DNA of 64,000 bases, from the NCBI RefSeq assembly GCF_003261175.1, contig NZ_QLNP01000099.1:1-64000 (forward strand), written 5' to 3'. Under the pieces are notes generated by a model. That model did not search any database. It was given only the letters and a program-made list of their open reading frames with translations, and was not told the origin of the DNA. Of this stretch, positions 1-9,196 are shown one piece after another. Within the stretch, counting starts at the first letter, position 1. Each line of letters begins with the position of its first letter. Source of the DNA: Arthrobacter globiformis (GTDB lineage: Bacteria; Actinomycetota; Actinomycetes; Actinomycetales; Micrococcaceae). A program made the translations under genes and the position numbers.

Positions 1-93
1 TGTTAGCGGCCATGAAAAACTGCCCGTAGGCGGCCACGGAAATGCCCACTGACGGCCAGTAGAACTGCCCGTTGGTGGCCATGAGATCTGCCC
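1..93 (+). repeat. IS21 left end: four transposase-binding-type repeats
   Basis: The motif GGCCA followed 6-8 bases later by TGCCC occurs four times, with GGCCA at 8, 32, 54 and 77, a spacing of about 23 bases. Multiple terminal repeats of this kind are known binding sites for IS21 transposases. They mirror the right end. Confidence 0.85.
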
Positions 94-197
94 ACTTCCT
101 TACTGAACCTGCCGCGTCTTAAGCGGTGGGGGCCTCTCCCCGGGATTTGATGACGGTGTCTAGTCGCACCAAATGTCGTCCCAGGAAGAGGCCCTGT

Positions 198-1724
198 ATG
201 AAGCATGACGGAGAAATCATGGAAATTCTTGCTGCCTACGATCTGACCGGATCGTTGCGCGCCACGGCCGAGCTCACGGGCTGTTCGCACCACACTGTAG
301 CCAGGCATGTAGCGGCACGGGACGCCGGCCGGCCGATCGCCGAACCCGCGCCCAGGCCCCGGGTCACGGACACTTACCTGCCCAAGATCGAGGAATGGGT
401 CGAGGCGTCCAAAGGACGGATCCGTGCCGATAAAGCCCACGCGAAGCTCCTCGCCATGGGTTACGCGGGGTCCGAGCGATCCACCCGCCGGGCGATCGCG
501 CAGGTCAAGGCCGCGTGGCGGCTGGGACACACCCGCGTTCACCGACCGTGGATCACCGAGCCCGGGATGTGGCTGCAGTACGACTTCGGCGACGGACCAC
601 GGATCGGCGGGGTGAAGACCATCCTGTTCGTGGCCTGGCTGGCGTTCTCGAGGTTCAGGATCGTGATCCCGTTGCGGGACCGGACCGCGCCGAGCGTGTT
701 CGCCGCTCTGGACCGCTGCTTCCGGATCCTGGGCGGGGCACCGACCTATGTCCTCACGGACAACGAGAAAACTGTGACCACGGCCCACGTGGCCGGGGTG
801 CCGGTGCGGAACCAGCAAACCCTGGACTTCGCCCGCCACTACGGGGTCACAGTGCTGACCTGCCAGCCGGCGGACCCCGCCACCAAGGGCGGGGTCGAAG
901 CGTCCGTGAAGCTAGCCAAGGCCGATATCGTCCCAAAAGAGACCAACCTGCGGGCGGACTACGGTTCCTTCACCGCTCTCGAGGCGGCCTGCGAGGCATT
1001 CATGGACGAGGTGAACAACCGGGAGCACCGCACCATCCGGCGCAAACCGGCAGCGGTGCTGGCAGAGGAACAGCTCCGGCTGCACCGGATCCCGGAGACC
1101 GCGCACACGGTCGCGTTCGGAGTGGCCCGCACCGTCCCGGAGAACACCCCGATGGTCACCTTCGAGAACGCCCAGTACTCCGTGCCCGCGCATCTGCTCG
1201 GCGCGAGGGTGTTCGTCCGCTCCCACGGCACCGGGCCCGATGAACAGGTCATCATCGTCCACCACGGCTCCGCCGGTCCGGTCGAGGTCGCCCGTCATCA
1301 CCGGGCCAGGCCCGGCAGCCCCGCGATCATCGAAGAGCACTTTCCCGGAACCAGGACCAGGATCCCGGGCGACTACGCAGTGAAGGCCCGCAACGCCGGT
1401 GAGGCCGAGTTCCTTGCCATCGGCGAGGGCGCGAGGACCTGGCTCGTGGAAGCCGCCGGGACCGGGACGGCCCGGATGAACGTGAAAATGGCTGAGGCCG
1501 TGACGCTGGCCAAAATCGCCGGCGCCGAGGCGGTGGACCGGGCCCTGGGTGACGCCGCGCTTCATGGCCGCTTCGCTCACGGCGATCTGGCCTCGATCCT
1601 GAACGCCAACATCCGACGCACCACTACCCACGCCGCGGACGAGACCCGGTCCCTGACCCAGGGCACCAGTGCATGGGCCGGCCTGGGCACTGAACCCGCC
1701 CCTGTGAAGGAGCAGAACCGATGA
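198..1724 (+). CDS. istA: IS21 family transposase IstA
   Basis: The DDE recombinase that cuts and joins the element ends. About 508 residues. The N-terminus carries a helix-turn-helix (TGCSHHTVARHV, near residue 30). The catalytic core follows with QYDFGD, VLTDNEK and GGVEASVKLAK, supplying the D, D and E residues. The start at 198 is chosen because GGAAGAGG lies about 8 bases upstream; an in-frame codon at 126 would add 24 residues not typical of the family. The end overlaps istB by four bases (ATGA), implying translational coupling. No frameshift or stop is seen. Confidence 0.93.
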   Translation: MKHDGEIMEILAAYDLTGSLRATAELTGCSHHTVARHVAARDAGRPIAEPAPRPRVTDTYLPKIEEWVEASKGRIRADKAHAKLLAMGYAGSERSTRRAIAQVKAAWRLGHTRVHRPWITEPGMWLQYDFGDGPRIGGVKTILFVAWLAFSRFRIVIPLRDRTAPSVFAALDRCFRILGGAPTYVLTDNEKTVTTAHVAGVPVRNQQTLDFARHYGVTVLTCQPADPATKGGVEASVKLAKADIVPKETNLRADYGSFTALEAACEAFMDEVNNREHRTIRRKPAAVLAEEQLRLHRIPETAHTVAFGVARTVPENTPMVTFENAQYSVPAHLLGARVFVRSHGTGPDEQVIIVHHGSAGPVEVARHHRARPGSPAIIEEHFPGTRTRIPGDYAVKARNAGEAEFLAIGEGARTWLVEAAGTGTARMNVKMAEAVTLAKIAGAEAVDRALGDAALHGRFAHGDLASILNANIRRTTTHAADETRSLTQGTSAWAGLGTEPAPVKEQNR

Positions 1725-2509
1725 GCCCTGTCAGCACCACGAACACGACCGCCCCGCCCCTGCCGGCCGAACTCGAAGCACTGATGCGGCAGCTCAAAAT
1801 GCCCCACGCCCGGGCTTTGGCCCCGGAGCTGATTGCGACCGCACGCGCCCAGCGCTGGGAACCGGCAGAGATCATCAAGGCACTGTTCACCGAGGAAACA
1901 GCCGGCCGGGCCCGGTCCATGCTCGCCACCCGGCGCAAGGCAGCAGGCTTCCCCACGGGGAAAACCTTCGACGCCTGGGACCCCGCCGTCTCCTCGATCC
2001 CCGCGCCGACCCAGCAGGCCCTGCGCACCCTGGAATGGATCGGCCGGCGGGAGAACCTGGTCGTCTGCGGACCGTCCGGCACGGGGAAAACATTCTTCCT
2101 CGAAGCCCTCGGCCAGCAAGCCGTCGAAGCCGGCATGCGCGTGGCCTGGTTCAGGCTCGAGGACCTCGGCGCCCTGATCCGGGCCCACCGCACCGACGAC
2201 AGCGTCACCCGGGCCGTCGCCAGAATCCTACGCGCCGAACTCGTCGTGATCGATGACATCGGGCTCCTGCCGGTGGCCACCGACGCCGCCGAAGGCCTCT
2301 ACCGGGTCGTGGACGCAGCCTACGAAAAGCGCTCCGTCGCGATCTCATCGAACCTTCACCCGGCAGGCTTTGACGAGCTCATGCCCAAAACCCTGGCCAC
2401 CGCCACCGTGGACCGGCTGCTGCACCACGCCCATGTCTGCCAGACCAGCGGCGATTCCATCCGCCTCACCCAGGCCCTCGCGGGAAAAGGAGTCACCCAA
2501 CTGAACTGA
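1721..2509 (+). CDS. istB: IS21 family helper ATPase IstB
   Basis: A DnaC-like AAA+ ATPase that assists IstA in target selection and strand transfer. The 262 residues include a Walker A motif (GPSGTGKT, near residue 115) and a Walker B-like VVIDDIGLLP, then a sensor region with SSNL. Length and motif order fit the family. It begins inside the last codons of istA (ATGA overlap) and is followed directly by the repeated right end of the element. Confidence 0.93.
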   Translation: MSPVSTTNTTAPPLPAELEALMRQLKMPHARALAPELIATARAQRWEPAEIIKALFTEETAGRARSMLATRRKAAGFPTGKTFDAWDPAVSSIPAPTQQALRTLEWIGRRENLVVCGPSGTGKTFFLEALGQQAVEAGMRVAWFRLEDLGALIRAHRTDDSVTRAVARILRAELVVIDDIGLLPVATDAAEGLYRVVDAAYEKRSVAISSNLHPAGFDELMPKTLATATVDRLLHHAHVCQTSGDSIRLTQALAGKGVTQLN

Positions 2510-2548
2510 CACGACCCCACGATGGCCAACCCCGCCGAAACCTTCAGT

Positions 2549-2642
2549 GGGCAGATCTGTTGGCCATCACCGGGCAGTTTTACTGGCCACCAGCGGGCAC
2601 ATTAACTGGCCGCCCGTGGGCACAAACTACTGGCCATTGACA
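2549..2642 (-). repeat. IS21 right end: four inverted terminal repeats
   Basis: Four copies of GGGCA...TGGCC (starting at 2549, 2572, 2595 and 2618) are the reverse complement of the left-end GGCCA...TGCCC motif at the same spacing of about 23 bases. The outermost bases read ATTGACA, closing the element at 2642. Confidence 0.85.
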
Positions 2643-2776
2643 GTGGGCAGCCCGGTCGATGGCAAGCGAATTCGGTGAAGTGTTGACAGGATGCGCACAG
2701 CGCCGGTCTCGGACGGTGCCTCTGGGCCGGCATCTGCATGAGCGACGGCAGCCGCCACGGACTGTTCTATGCTCAT
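2643..2776 (-). pseudogene. 5' end of an unknown gene cut off by the IS21 element
   Basis: Reading leftwards from 2776, an ATG is preceded by GAGGAG seven bases upstream, a good ribosome site. The frame then encodes about 44 residues starting MSIEQSVAAAVAHADAG before it runs into the IS terminal repeat at 2642 and stops inside it. The rest of the gene is presumably to the left of the IS, outside the window. The product is not recognised. The ribosome site and the abrupt junction support a disrupted gene rather than a chance frame. Confidence 0.5.
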
Positions 2777-2905
2777 GCGGGACTCCTCATCAGGTCCATC
2801 AGGGACGAAGGGGGCAGTCGGCCGGCTGCCCACCACGTCTCACCAACGTCTGATTATTAACCACTTCCTGCAGGCAGGGAAGACCTGCCAGACGTGCTCC
2901 CGTCC

Positions 2906-4162
2906 TCAGCCTTCATCTGCCTCCGGCTTGTCCTGCGCCGTGATCGCCTTCTCCCGGTCCTCGAACACCTCCTCGCCCGGGCCGGAGAAGGCGCGGGAGC
3001 GCGCGACGGCCTCGATGGAACCCGCGAACATCTGGGAATCGTGCGGGTCCGCGGGGTGCCGGGGGCGGTCGTCGGCGGCGGATACCAGCGGCGCCCGCTT
3101 GGCTTCGGGGCGAGTCTTGGCCGCGGCCGGGGCCGTGGTTTCGATGCGCACGTGCGGGAGCGCCGTCGGGTGGTTCTGCTGCAGGAAGATCACGAGTTCT
3201 TCGCGGATGAGGCAGCGCAGGTCGAACAGCGAGGCGCTGTCCGAGGAGCTCACCAGGATGCGGACCCGGACGTAGCCGCTCACCGCGTCCGTGACCTGCA
3301 GGATGCCCACGCGCTCATCCCACAATGCGGTTTCGGCCAGGATCCTCTTGAGTTCCCCGCGCATCGCCTCGAAGGGGGAGCGCCAGTCGAGATCGAATTC
3401 CACGGTGCCCATGACCTCGGACCGGCGCCGGGTCCAATTTTCGAACGGAGTGGTGGTGAAGTAGACGGAGGGAAGAATCAGCCGGCGGTCGTCCCAGACG
3501 TGGACCACCACGTAGGTCAGGGTGATCTCCTCGATCCGGCCCCATTCCTTTTCGACCACCACGACATCGTCCACGCGGATCGCGTCCGTGAACGCGAGCT
3601 GGAGGCCGGCGAAGACATTGGTCAGGGAGGTCTGAGCGGCGAGACCGGCGACGATCGAGAACAGGCCCGCAGAGGCCAGCAGTCCGGCGCCGAGGGCCTG
3701 GCCCGCCGGGAAGGTCAACATGACGCTGCCCACGGCAACCACCACGATCAGGGCGACGCCGATCCTGCGGGCCAGAATCACCTGGGTGCGGAGCCGCCGT
3801 GCCCGCCGGTTGTCCGCCATATCCACCCGGTAGCGCGAGAGCACCAGGGCTTCGATGATGTGGAGCACGGCGATCCCCAGCCACGCAAGGCAGCCGATCA
3901 GGGCGACCAGCAGGGCGTGGTCAACAATCTGCCACCATTCCTCGTCCGCGCTCGTCAGCGCCAAGCCGATCCGGACGCCAATCAGGCACATCGCGAAGCG
4001 CAGCGGAAGCCGGGCCTTCCGGGACGTCTCCCGCAGGGCCGTGTTCTTGCGGTTGAGCTTGAGCACCAGCCGGCGCACCAGCCAGGACAAGGTGAGTCCC
4101 GCCGCTATGGCGAGGATGACGGCGAGGTAGGGTGCTGCGGGGGCGGTGAGGAGGTCTTGCAT
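2906..4162 (-). CDS. MscS-family mechanosensitive ion channel
   Basis: A small-conductance mechanosensitive channel homologue of about 418 residues, expected in the inner membrane as a turgor safety valve. Several N-terminal hydrophobic helices are followed by the pore-lining segment rich in Ala/Gly (GLFSIVAGLAAQTSLTNVFAG, with breaks) and the beta domain with DAIRVDDVVVVEKEWGRIEEI. The last 70 residues are hydrophilic and probably disordered. GGGGAG lies upstream; either the ATG at 4162 or the adjacent GTG at 4165 could be used. The 240 bases between its start and the MarR gene hold no recognisable gene. Confidence 0.92.
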   Translation of the reverse strand: MQDLLTAPAAPYLAVILAIAAGLTLSWLVRRLVLKLNRKNTALRETSRKARLPLRFAMCLIGVRIGLALTSADEEWWQIVDHALLVALIGCLAWLGIAVLHIIEALVLSRYRVDMADNRRARRLRTQVILARRIGVALIVVVAVGSVMLTFPAGQALGAGLLASAGLFSIVAGLAAQTSLTNVFAGLQLAFTDAIRVDDVVVVEKEWGRIEEITLTYVVVHVWDDRRLILPSVYFTTTPFENWTRRRSEVMGTVEFDLDWRSPFEAMRGELKRILAETALWDERVGILQVTDAVSGYVRVRILVSSSDSASLFDLRCLIREELVIFLQQNHPTALPHVRIETTAPAAAKTRPEAKRAPLVSAADDRPRHPADPHDSQMFAGSIEAVARSRAFSGPGEEVFEDREKAITAQDKPEADEG

Positions 4163-4408
4163 CACTTAAGTCTCCCCGCAAAACGGCTTGCAATCCGGTC
4201 ATTCGCCCTCTCGGATGTAGGTGACGCCAAAGGCGGCGACCAGACCGGTGCAGCGGCCGCGGACTAGACATGGGTGGACTCAGGCGACAGGACACATCGC
4301 GCGGTAGTTCTTCGTCCTCAGGTTGAAGCAGAGCGCCGTTGGTGGTCTACCACGCGGAACCCGGTAGCGCGTCGGCTGATGCTCACCCGAAGCGCGCGCT
4401 GCTGCGGC

Positions 4409-4984
4409 TCATCCGGAGGGCTCGAGCGCGCCGTTCCGCCGGTCCTTGCTGGACCCGGCTTGGTGGCCGCGTCCTTGCTCCCACGCGGAGGTTAGTTCCC
4501 GCAGGGGATCGACCAAGCCCTCGATGGCCCAGGCCGGGGCTTCGGCGAGTAGGGCATCTTCGAGGGCGAGCTGGGCGGGAATCACCTCGTCCACGAGCGC
4601 GGCGCCAGTGTCCGTGAGGACGAGCAGGGACGAGCGGCCGTCGGCCGGGTTGGCTTGCCGGCTCAGCAGTCCCCGAGCCTGGAGGGCGTTCAGCCGCATG
4701 GTGATCGCGGAACGCGGGGCAAGCAGCGTCTGGGCCAGCGTCGTTGGGCTCGGAGGTTCGCCCGTACGGCGCAGCTCGGAAAGCACGTCCAGCTCGCCGC
4801 GGGTGAGCCCGTAGTCGGCGAGGAAGGCGTCGCTGGCTTCGAGGATGAGGCGGGAAGCGCGCAGCACGCGGTGGATCACCCCGAGGCTGGCGAAGCTCAG
4901 ATCCGGGCGCAGCCGGGCCCACTCACGCTGCATCCGGTCCACGACGTCGCCATGAGCGGGCAGGCCGTCTGCGTCCTGATCCAT
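4409..4984 (-). CDS. MarR-family transcriptional regulator
   Basis: A winged-helix repressor-type protein of 191 residues. The central part (LTRGELDVLSELRRTG, then LAPRSAITMRLNALQARGL and the wing with NPADGRSSLLVLTDTG) is the MarR DNA-binding fold. It is transcribed away from a FUSC-family transporter with 109 bases between the starts. This is the usual arrangement for a MarR protein that represses itself and an efflux gene until a ligand binds. The ATG at 4984 has GGAGGA six bases upstream; longer in-frame extensions across the intergenic region are not credible. Confidence 0.9.
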   Translation of the reverse strand: MDQDADGLPAHGDVVDRMQREWARLRPDLSFASLGVIHRVLRASRLILEASDAFLADYGLTRGELDVLSELRRTGEPPSPTTLAQTLLAPRSAITMRLNALQARGLLSRQANPADGRSSLLVLTDTGAALVDEVIPAQLALEDALLAEAPAWAIEGLVDPLRELTSAWEQGRGHQAGSSKDRRNGALEPSG

Positions 4985-5043
4985 CCGGCTCCTCCGCGTC
5001 CCCGTGGCCGTCGCCTCGGTCAACCACAATAGTAGTTCATAGG

Positions 5044-5066
5044 TGTAGTAACATTGATGTACTTCA
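5044..5066. promoter_or_regulatory. Candidate MarR operator in the divergent intergenic region
   Basis: The AT-rich segment contains the palindrome ACATTGATGT (5051-5060) flanked by GTA...TAC, giving an imperfect inverted repeat of about 16 bases between the MarR gene and the transporter it faces. Position and symmetry fit an autoregulatory MarR site; no consensus is known for this protein. Confidence 0.4.
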
Positions 5067-5093
5067 TTCCTGTACCACTTCGGAAGGTTTTTA

Positions 5094-6164
5094 ATGACGC
5101 AGGCCACCCCCACGCGGTCCTGGTGGGCGGCAGTCTTCGACCTGGGCCCGCATGCCGGCGCCCATTGGACCGCCCTGCGCGCAAGCCTGGCGATCTTCGT
5201 GCCGCTGGTGGCTTGTTTGGCGTCCGGTCGCGGCGACCTGCTGCTGTATGCGGCGATCGGTGCCTTCACCGCCCTGTACGGACGACACGAGCCAGCTCGG
5301 GTACGCCTAGCCATGCAGGCGCAGGCGGGCGTGGTGCTGGTGGTCGGCGTCGTCGTCGGCGCCCTAGTGGCGACTGTCCCGTTCCGGCTCTGGCTGCTCG
5401 TCCCGGTCGCGGCCGCCTGGGCCGGCGTCGCGGTAGTGCTAGCCGAGCTGGGCCGATGGCATCCGGCCGGAGCTCTCAACCCGGTCTTCGCCCTCACAGC
5501 CTCGGCCACGGTCCCGATCGCGCTGAGCACGGTGCCCGCAGCCGTCCTCGCCGCGGCTGGCGCGGCCGTCTTCGCGCTGCTGCTCGCCCTCCCGGGTCGC
5601 ACCGCCCGCGACGGCGGCGACCCGGTGCGGTACTGGCTGTCGTGGCGCGGCCTACGCCCGTCCATCCCGGTGGGCCGCCACGCCGCCCGCTATCTGCTCG
5701 GTATCGCCGCCGCCGGCCTCGCCGTCGCGACCAGCGGCATCGGCCACCCCTATTGGACCTTCGTCACGGCATCCGTCCCCATGTCGGCACCCGACCTGCC
5801 CGCCCGCCTCACGCGCGCTGCCCAGCGGGTGATCGGCACCGCCGCCGGCCTCGGCGTCGCAGCCCTCGTCCTGGCCGCCCACCCCAGCAGCTATGCCGCG
5901 ATCATGGTGATCGCCGCGCTCCAGGCGTGCACCGAGCTGACGACCGGGCGCAACTACAGCCTCGGCCTGGTCTTCTTCACCCCGATGGCCCTTCTGCTCG
6001 GCGATCTCATGCTGCCAGCCCCGATCGGCACCCTCCTGACTGAGCGCGCCCTCGAGACCGTCATTGGCCTGACCATCGCCCTGGCCGCCACTGTCATCAC
6101 CCACGAAAGGCGCACTCCTACGAGCCGGACCCCACCGCGCGATCATCTGCTCGACCACGTGTAA
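5094..6164 (+). CDS. FUSC-family (fusaric acid resistance-like) membrane protein
   Basis: An integral membrane protein of 356 residues related to the aromatic acid/fusaric acid efflux (FUSC/ArAE) families. Two blocks of hydrophobic helices are visible (about residues 25-175 and 210-340), with the short motifs typical of the N-terminal FUSC domain (AIGAFTALYGRHEPARVR, HPYWTFVTA, RAAQRVIGTAAGLG). GGAAGG lies six bases before the ATG. Its divergent MarR neighbour suggests inducible export of an aromatic or toxic compound; the substrate cannot be told from sequence. Confidence 0.85.
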   Translation: MTQATPTRSWWAAVFDLGPHAGAHWTALRASLAIFVPLVACLASGRGDLLLYAAIGAFTALYGRHEPARVRLAMQAQAGVVLVVGVVVGALVATVPFRLWLLVPVAAAWAGVAVVLAELGRWHPAGALNPVFALTASATVPIALSTVPAAVLAAAGAAVFALLLALPGRTARDGGDPVRYWLSWRGLRPSIPVGRHAARYLLGIAAAGLAVATSGIGHPYWTFVTASVPMSAPDLPARLTRAAQRVIGTAAGLGVAALVLAAHPSSYAAIMVIAALQACTELTTGRNYSLGLVFFTPMALLLGDLMLPAPIGTLLTERALETVIGLTIALAATVITHERRTPTSRTPPRDHLLDHV

Positions 6165-6521
6165 AGGCGGCCACGTGGAGGCGAACCTGCCCTCAGCCGC
6201 GGGGCTCCTTGTCGCGTGGCGAGTTCAGTAGAGGCTCGATCATCGGCAGATGAGTGCACTCCCAACCCGAATAGGGACACACCCAGTTACTATCGCGCAG
6301 CATTGACGTGGGGCTTTCGTCGAGTTTCGGATGTCGAACGTACCCTTATGAGCAGGCTGCCGATGAGCTGAATGTCTCGGTGGTCCAGGACCCCGGGAAG
6401 CGGCCCTCGGCCGTCCGCACACATCGCCGCCCGCACACATTAGGTTGGACAGTGGCGGCCCCGGACTCCGTACCCGCGTTCCGGAGCGGAATTCTTCCTC
6501 GCCCGGAGTAGTTCCAGCAGT
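6165..6521. other. Gene-free stretch, 357 bases
   Basis: No open frame here has a credible start, ribosome site or recognisable product. It separates the FUSC gene from the following oxidoreductase and presumably holds that gene's promoter. Confidence 0.5.
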
Positions 6522-7568
6522 ATGGCCCTTCCTCCTCCCCGGATTTCCATTCTCGACCGTGCCAACGCCCGGGACGGGTTTCCTGCTGCGGACGCCCTGA
6601 ACCGGGTGCTGGAACGGGCCCAGCGGGCCGAGGAATGGGGTTACCACCGCTTCTGGGTCGCAGAGCACCACGCGGTGCCAGGCATTGCCAGTTCCGTTCC
6701 GGCCGTGCTGATGGCTGCCGTTGCTGCCCGGACGCACTCCATCCGGGTCGGTTCAGGAGGCATCATGCTTCCCAACCATCAACCACTCGTGGTGGCCGAA
6801 CAGGCGGCCACGCTGGAGGCTTTGCATCCCGGGCGGATCGACTTGGGCGTTGGCCGGTCTGTCGGTTTCACCCCGGCAGTGCGGAATGCGCTGCGCGCCG
6901 GGAAACAGGACGCGGAGCGGTTTGAAGACCAGCTCGCCGAGCTGCTTGCTTACCTGTCCGGAGCCGCTTCCATCACTGCCCGGCCGCGGAACGATTCGGC
7001 CACACCGGTATTCGTGCTGGCCACCGGTTCGGGAATCGATATTGCAGCCCGTGCCGGCCTGGCGGTGGTGCTGGGCGGGCCAGCCGTGTTCCGGAGGGAT
7101 CAGAACGGCACCCTCCCGGCGCTGGCAAGGTACCGCTCACAGTTCCGTCCATCACGCTGGTTCGAGCGGCCCTTCATCCTGGTTTCCGCCAACGTAGCAG
7201 TGGCCGCCACCCGCCAGGCGGCGAGGGAACTGCTTCTGCCCGAAGCGGTGGCGCTGGCCCGCTCCAGGACCACAGGCGAATTCGCTGCCTTGGCGCCCGT
7301 GGGACCGGCAGAGTGGGCGGGACTGACTCTCCGGGAAAAGCAAGCGGTCGAAAGGAGCCTGTCCACATCGCTCTACGGCACAGCCCCCGAGGTGCGGACT
7401 CAAGTCCAGCACCTGCTCGCGACGTCCCGAGCTGACGAGTTGCTGATCACAGGCGGAGCCTTCGACGTCGTGGCACAGGCGGAATCCGATCGGCTCCTGG
7501 CCGGGCTCTTCGTCCAAGACGAGCGCCGCAGCATGGACGACCGCCGTGGAGCCGCGGCATCCCATTGA
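6522..7568 (+). CDS. LLM-class (luciferase-like) flavin-dependent oxidoreductase, MsnO8 type
   Basis: A bacterial-luciferase-fold monooxygenase of 348 residues that would use reduced FMN or F420; substrate unknown. Typical motifs are the N-terminal strand with ISILDRANA, EEWGYHRFWVAEHHAVPG, IRVGSGGIMLPNHQPLVVAEQ, and LHPGRIDLGVGRSVG. Length and motif order fit the MsnO8-like subgroup. No strong Shine-Dalgarno is seen immediately before the ATG. It stands alone, with a convergent small gene downstream. Confidence 0.88.
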   Translation: MALPPPRISILDRANARDGFPAADALNRVLERAQRAEEWGYHRFWVAEHHAVPGIASSVPAVLMAAVAARTHSIRVGSGGIMLPNHQPLVVAEQAATLEALHPGRIDLGVGRSVGFTPAVRNALRAGKQDAERFEDQLAELLAYLSGAASITARPRNDSATPVFVLATGSGIDIAARAGLAVVLGGPAVFRRDQNGTLPALARYRSQFRPSRWFERPFILVSANVAVAATRQAARELLLPEAVALARSRTTGEFAALAPVGPAEWAGLTLREKQAVERSLSTSLYGTAPEVRTQVQHLLATSRADELLITGGAFDVVAQAESDRLLAGLFVQDERRSMDDRRGAAASH

Positions 7569-7659
7569 CGCCCACCTGACTTGACGCATCTGGCGCCCTC
7601 CCAGCGCGCGCAGCCATTCCGGCGGGGCCCGGTCCTATATATGGGCTGCGGTGGAGGAG

Positions 7660-7953
7660 CTACTGCTCGGCGCCGCCGTGCAGGGGGTCGTCGCTGGCGT
7701 CGCTGTCTGGTGTTGCGCCGAGGTCCTCCGGGGGCAGGTCGATGTTCCCGATCGCCTCGGACATATTGGGCATTCCGGGGACGCTGTAAGTATCCGGGAA
7801 GATGCCGTGGGCTTGTTCCTCGATCAGGGCTTCCTCTTCGCTGAAGCGGATCTCGTTCGCTTCGTCGCCGATGTCGCCCGGGATGTCCTCGCTGAACTTT
7901 GACGGGTTAGGAACTATAAAGCCGTTGAAGCTGTCTTCGCTGCTGCCGGTCAT
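7660..7953 (-). CDS. Small acidic protein of unknown function
   Basis: A 97-residue acidic protein (MTGSSEDSFNGFIVPNPSKF and onwards) without membrane segments or recognised domain. The start is decided by the ribosome site: AAAGGA abuts an ATG at 7962, leaving no spacer, but lies eight bases before the ATG at 7953, so the latter is preferred. Codon usage is typical of the window. Function unknown. Confidence 0.55.
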   Translation of the reverse strand: MTGSSEDSFNGFIVPNPSKFSEDIPGDIGDEANEIRFSEEEALIEEQAHGIFPDTYSVPGMPNMSEAIGNIDLPPEDLGATPDSDASDDPLHGGAEQ

Positions 7954-8205
7954 TTGGTTCATCCTTTCGTAAACCCCCAATTACCTCAGCCTATGCCCGG
8001 CAGCTCAGGTATGACCCGGACGCAACCGGGGGACTTTCAGGACGGTACCAGACCGGCAGGGAAACCGTCCGGCGGGCATTGTCGGATCCTCTCCCGCCAG
8101 CGTGGAAGACTGCCGTGACTAAAGTCCAGTCGGGTAGGACGTTTTTAGTATTGACTACGACGGCGCGCCGGCGGATCGTAACCTACTGGCGGAAGGAATC
8201 CTACA

Positions 8206-8790
8206 GTGAGCAACTACATTGTGCGTGCCCTGAAATTCACCTGCGTCGCCGACACCGGGCCCGACTGGGGCGGGACCGACGACCCGTACTGGATTTTCAC
8301 GGCTCTCGATCCCGGCGCGCAACAGACCAAGACTATGCGGTCAAGAGTCTTCGCCGAAGTGCCCCCTGGTGGAACCCGGCTGTTTCCGCCAGACAGTGTC
8401 GTTTGGCCGAAACAAGGGGACATCGACGGCGCCCCGGGTCCTATTGCCCTCAGCGTCCAACTCTGGGAGGAGGACCAAGGCAATGCAGAGGCTACCCGGA
8501 AAACGACCGAACATGCGCTGTCCGCTGTCGGATACCTGCCCCAGATAACGGACTGGGCCGCCCAGGTCGCGAGCGTCGTGGGATTAGCTGTTGTCGGCGC
8601 CGTCGAGGACGAGGTCATGGGAGCCAGAACATTCCTTTTCGAGCGGTTCAGGCTCGGAAAGCTGCTCAAAAATCCGGGGGATTCCTACGTTGAACGGTTC
8701 CTGTTCGGCGGGAACACGGGCGACCTTCTGTTCGAAGTGGCGGGGGTGCCGGACTATGAACTCTTTCTGCAGGTCGAGAGGGTGACCTGA
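8206..8790 (+). CDS. Hypothetical protein, probably beta-rich
   Basis: A 194-residue protein starting at GTG with GGAAGG nine bases upstream. The first 100 residues contain alternating strands with conserved-looking acidic/aromatic turns (TGPDWGGTDDPYWIFT). A hydrophobic stretch near residues 120-135 (VASVVGLAVVGAVEDEVMG) follows, and the end is again strand-rich (DLLFEVAGVPDYELFLQVERV). I do not recognise the family. It has no co-directional partner nearby. Confidence 0.6.
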   Translation: MSNYIVRALKFTCVADTGPDWGGTDDPYWIFTALDPGAQQTKTMRSRVFAEVPPGGTRLFPPDSVVWPKQGDIDGAPGPIALSVQLWEEDQGNAEATRKTTEHALSAVGYLPQITDWAAQVASVVGLAVVGAVEDEVMGARTFLFERFRLGKLLKNPGDSYVERFLFGGNTGDLLFEVAGVPDYELFLQVERVT

Positions 8791-9196
8791 GAGCCGACGG
8801 TAGCCGGCACTGCAAGCGCTGCGAGATCCATGCCGTTGGGAAAAGCTATCCGGTCGAGCGGGCCACCTGAAGATCCGAGGAATATCGGCGCTTTTGTTAG
8901 TGGGGCGCCTCCGGGAAACCCAGGCAATCGCGCGCTGCACCGACTTGCCGGTACCCAGTGAGCAGATTGTGGGTGCTGCTCCGCCAGCTTGTCGATTCGG
9001 CGTTCAAGGGCCAAAGAGAGATACCGCTACGTTTCTGATTAATTGGACCGACCTTCGAGTCATTCCTGCGGGTGTAGAAAAGGACCATCTTGCCTGTCCA
9101 GGGGGAAGCGGAACCAGGCTTGGGCCACCGTGAAATCACTGGACAGAGGAACGGTCCTTCGGACCAAGTAGCCTGCCCTTATACATCCCCCATGGT

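Larger units (their letters stand above)
1..2642 (+). mobile_element. IS21-family insertion sequence (istA-istB)
   Basis: A complete-looking IS21-type element with two overlapping genes, istA (DDE transposase) and istB (AAA+ helper). The outer ends start TGTTAGCGGCCA on the left and, read inwards from the right, TGTCAATGGCCA, so both follow the TGT...ACA rule and match well. Each end carries four short repeats. The left end coincides with the first base of the window, so the target duplication cannot be checked. The right end interrupts a minus-strand gene start. Both genes are open, so the element could be active. Confidence 0.93.

Noticed and set aside
2894-4267. Very long open frame antisense to the MscS gene
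   Set aside because: Explained as a shadow of the MscS coding frame in GC-rich DNA; composition and lack of domain features do not fit a protein.
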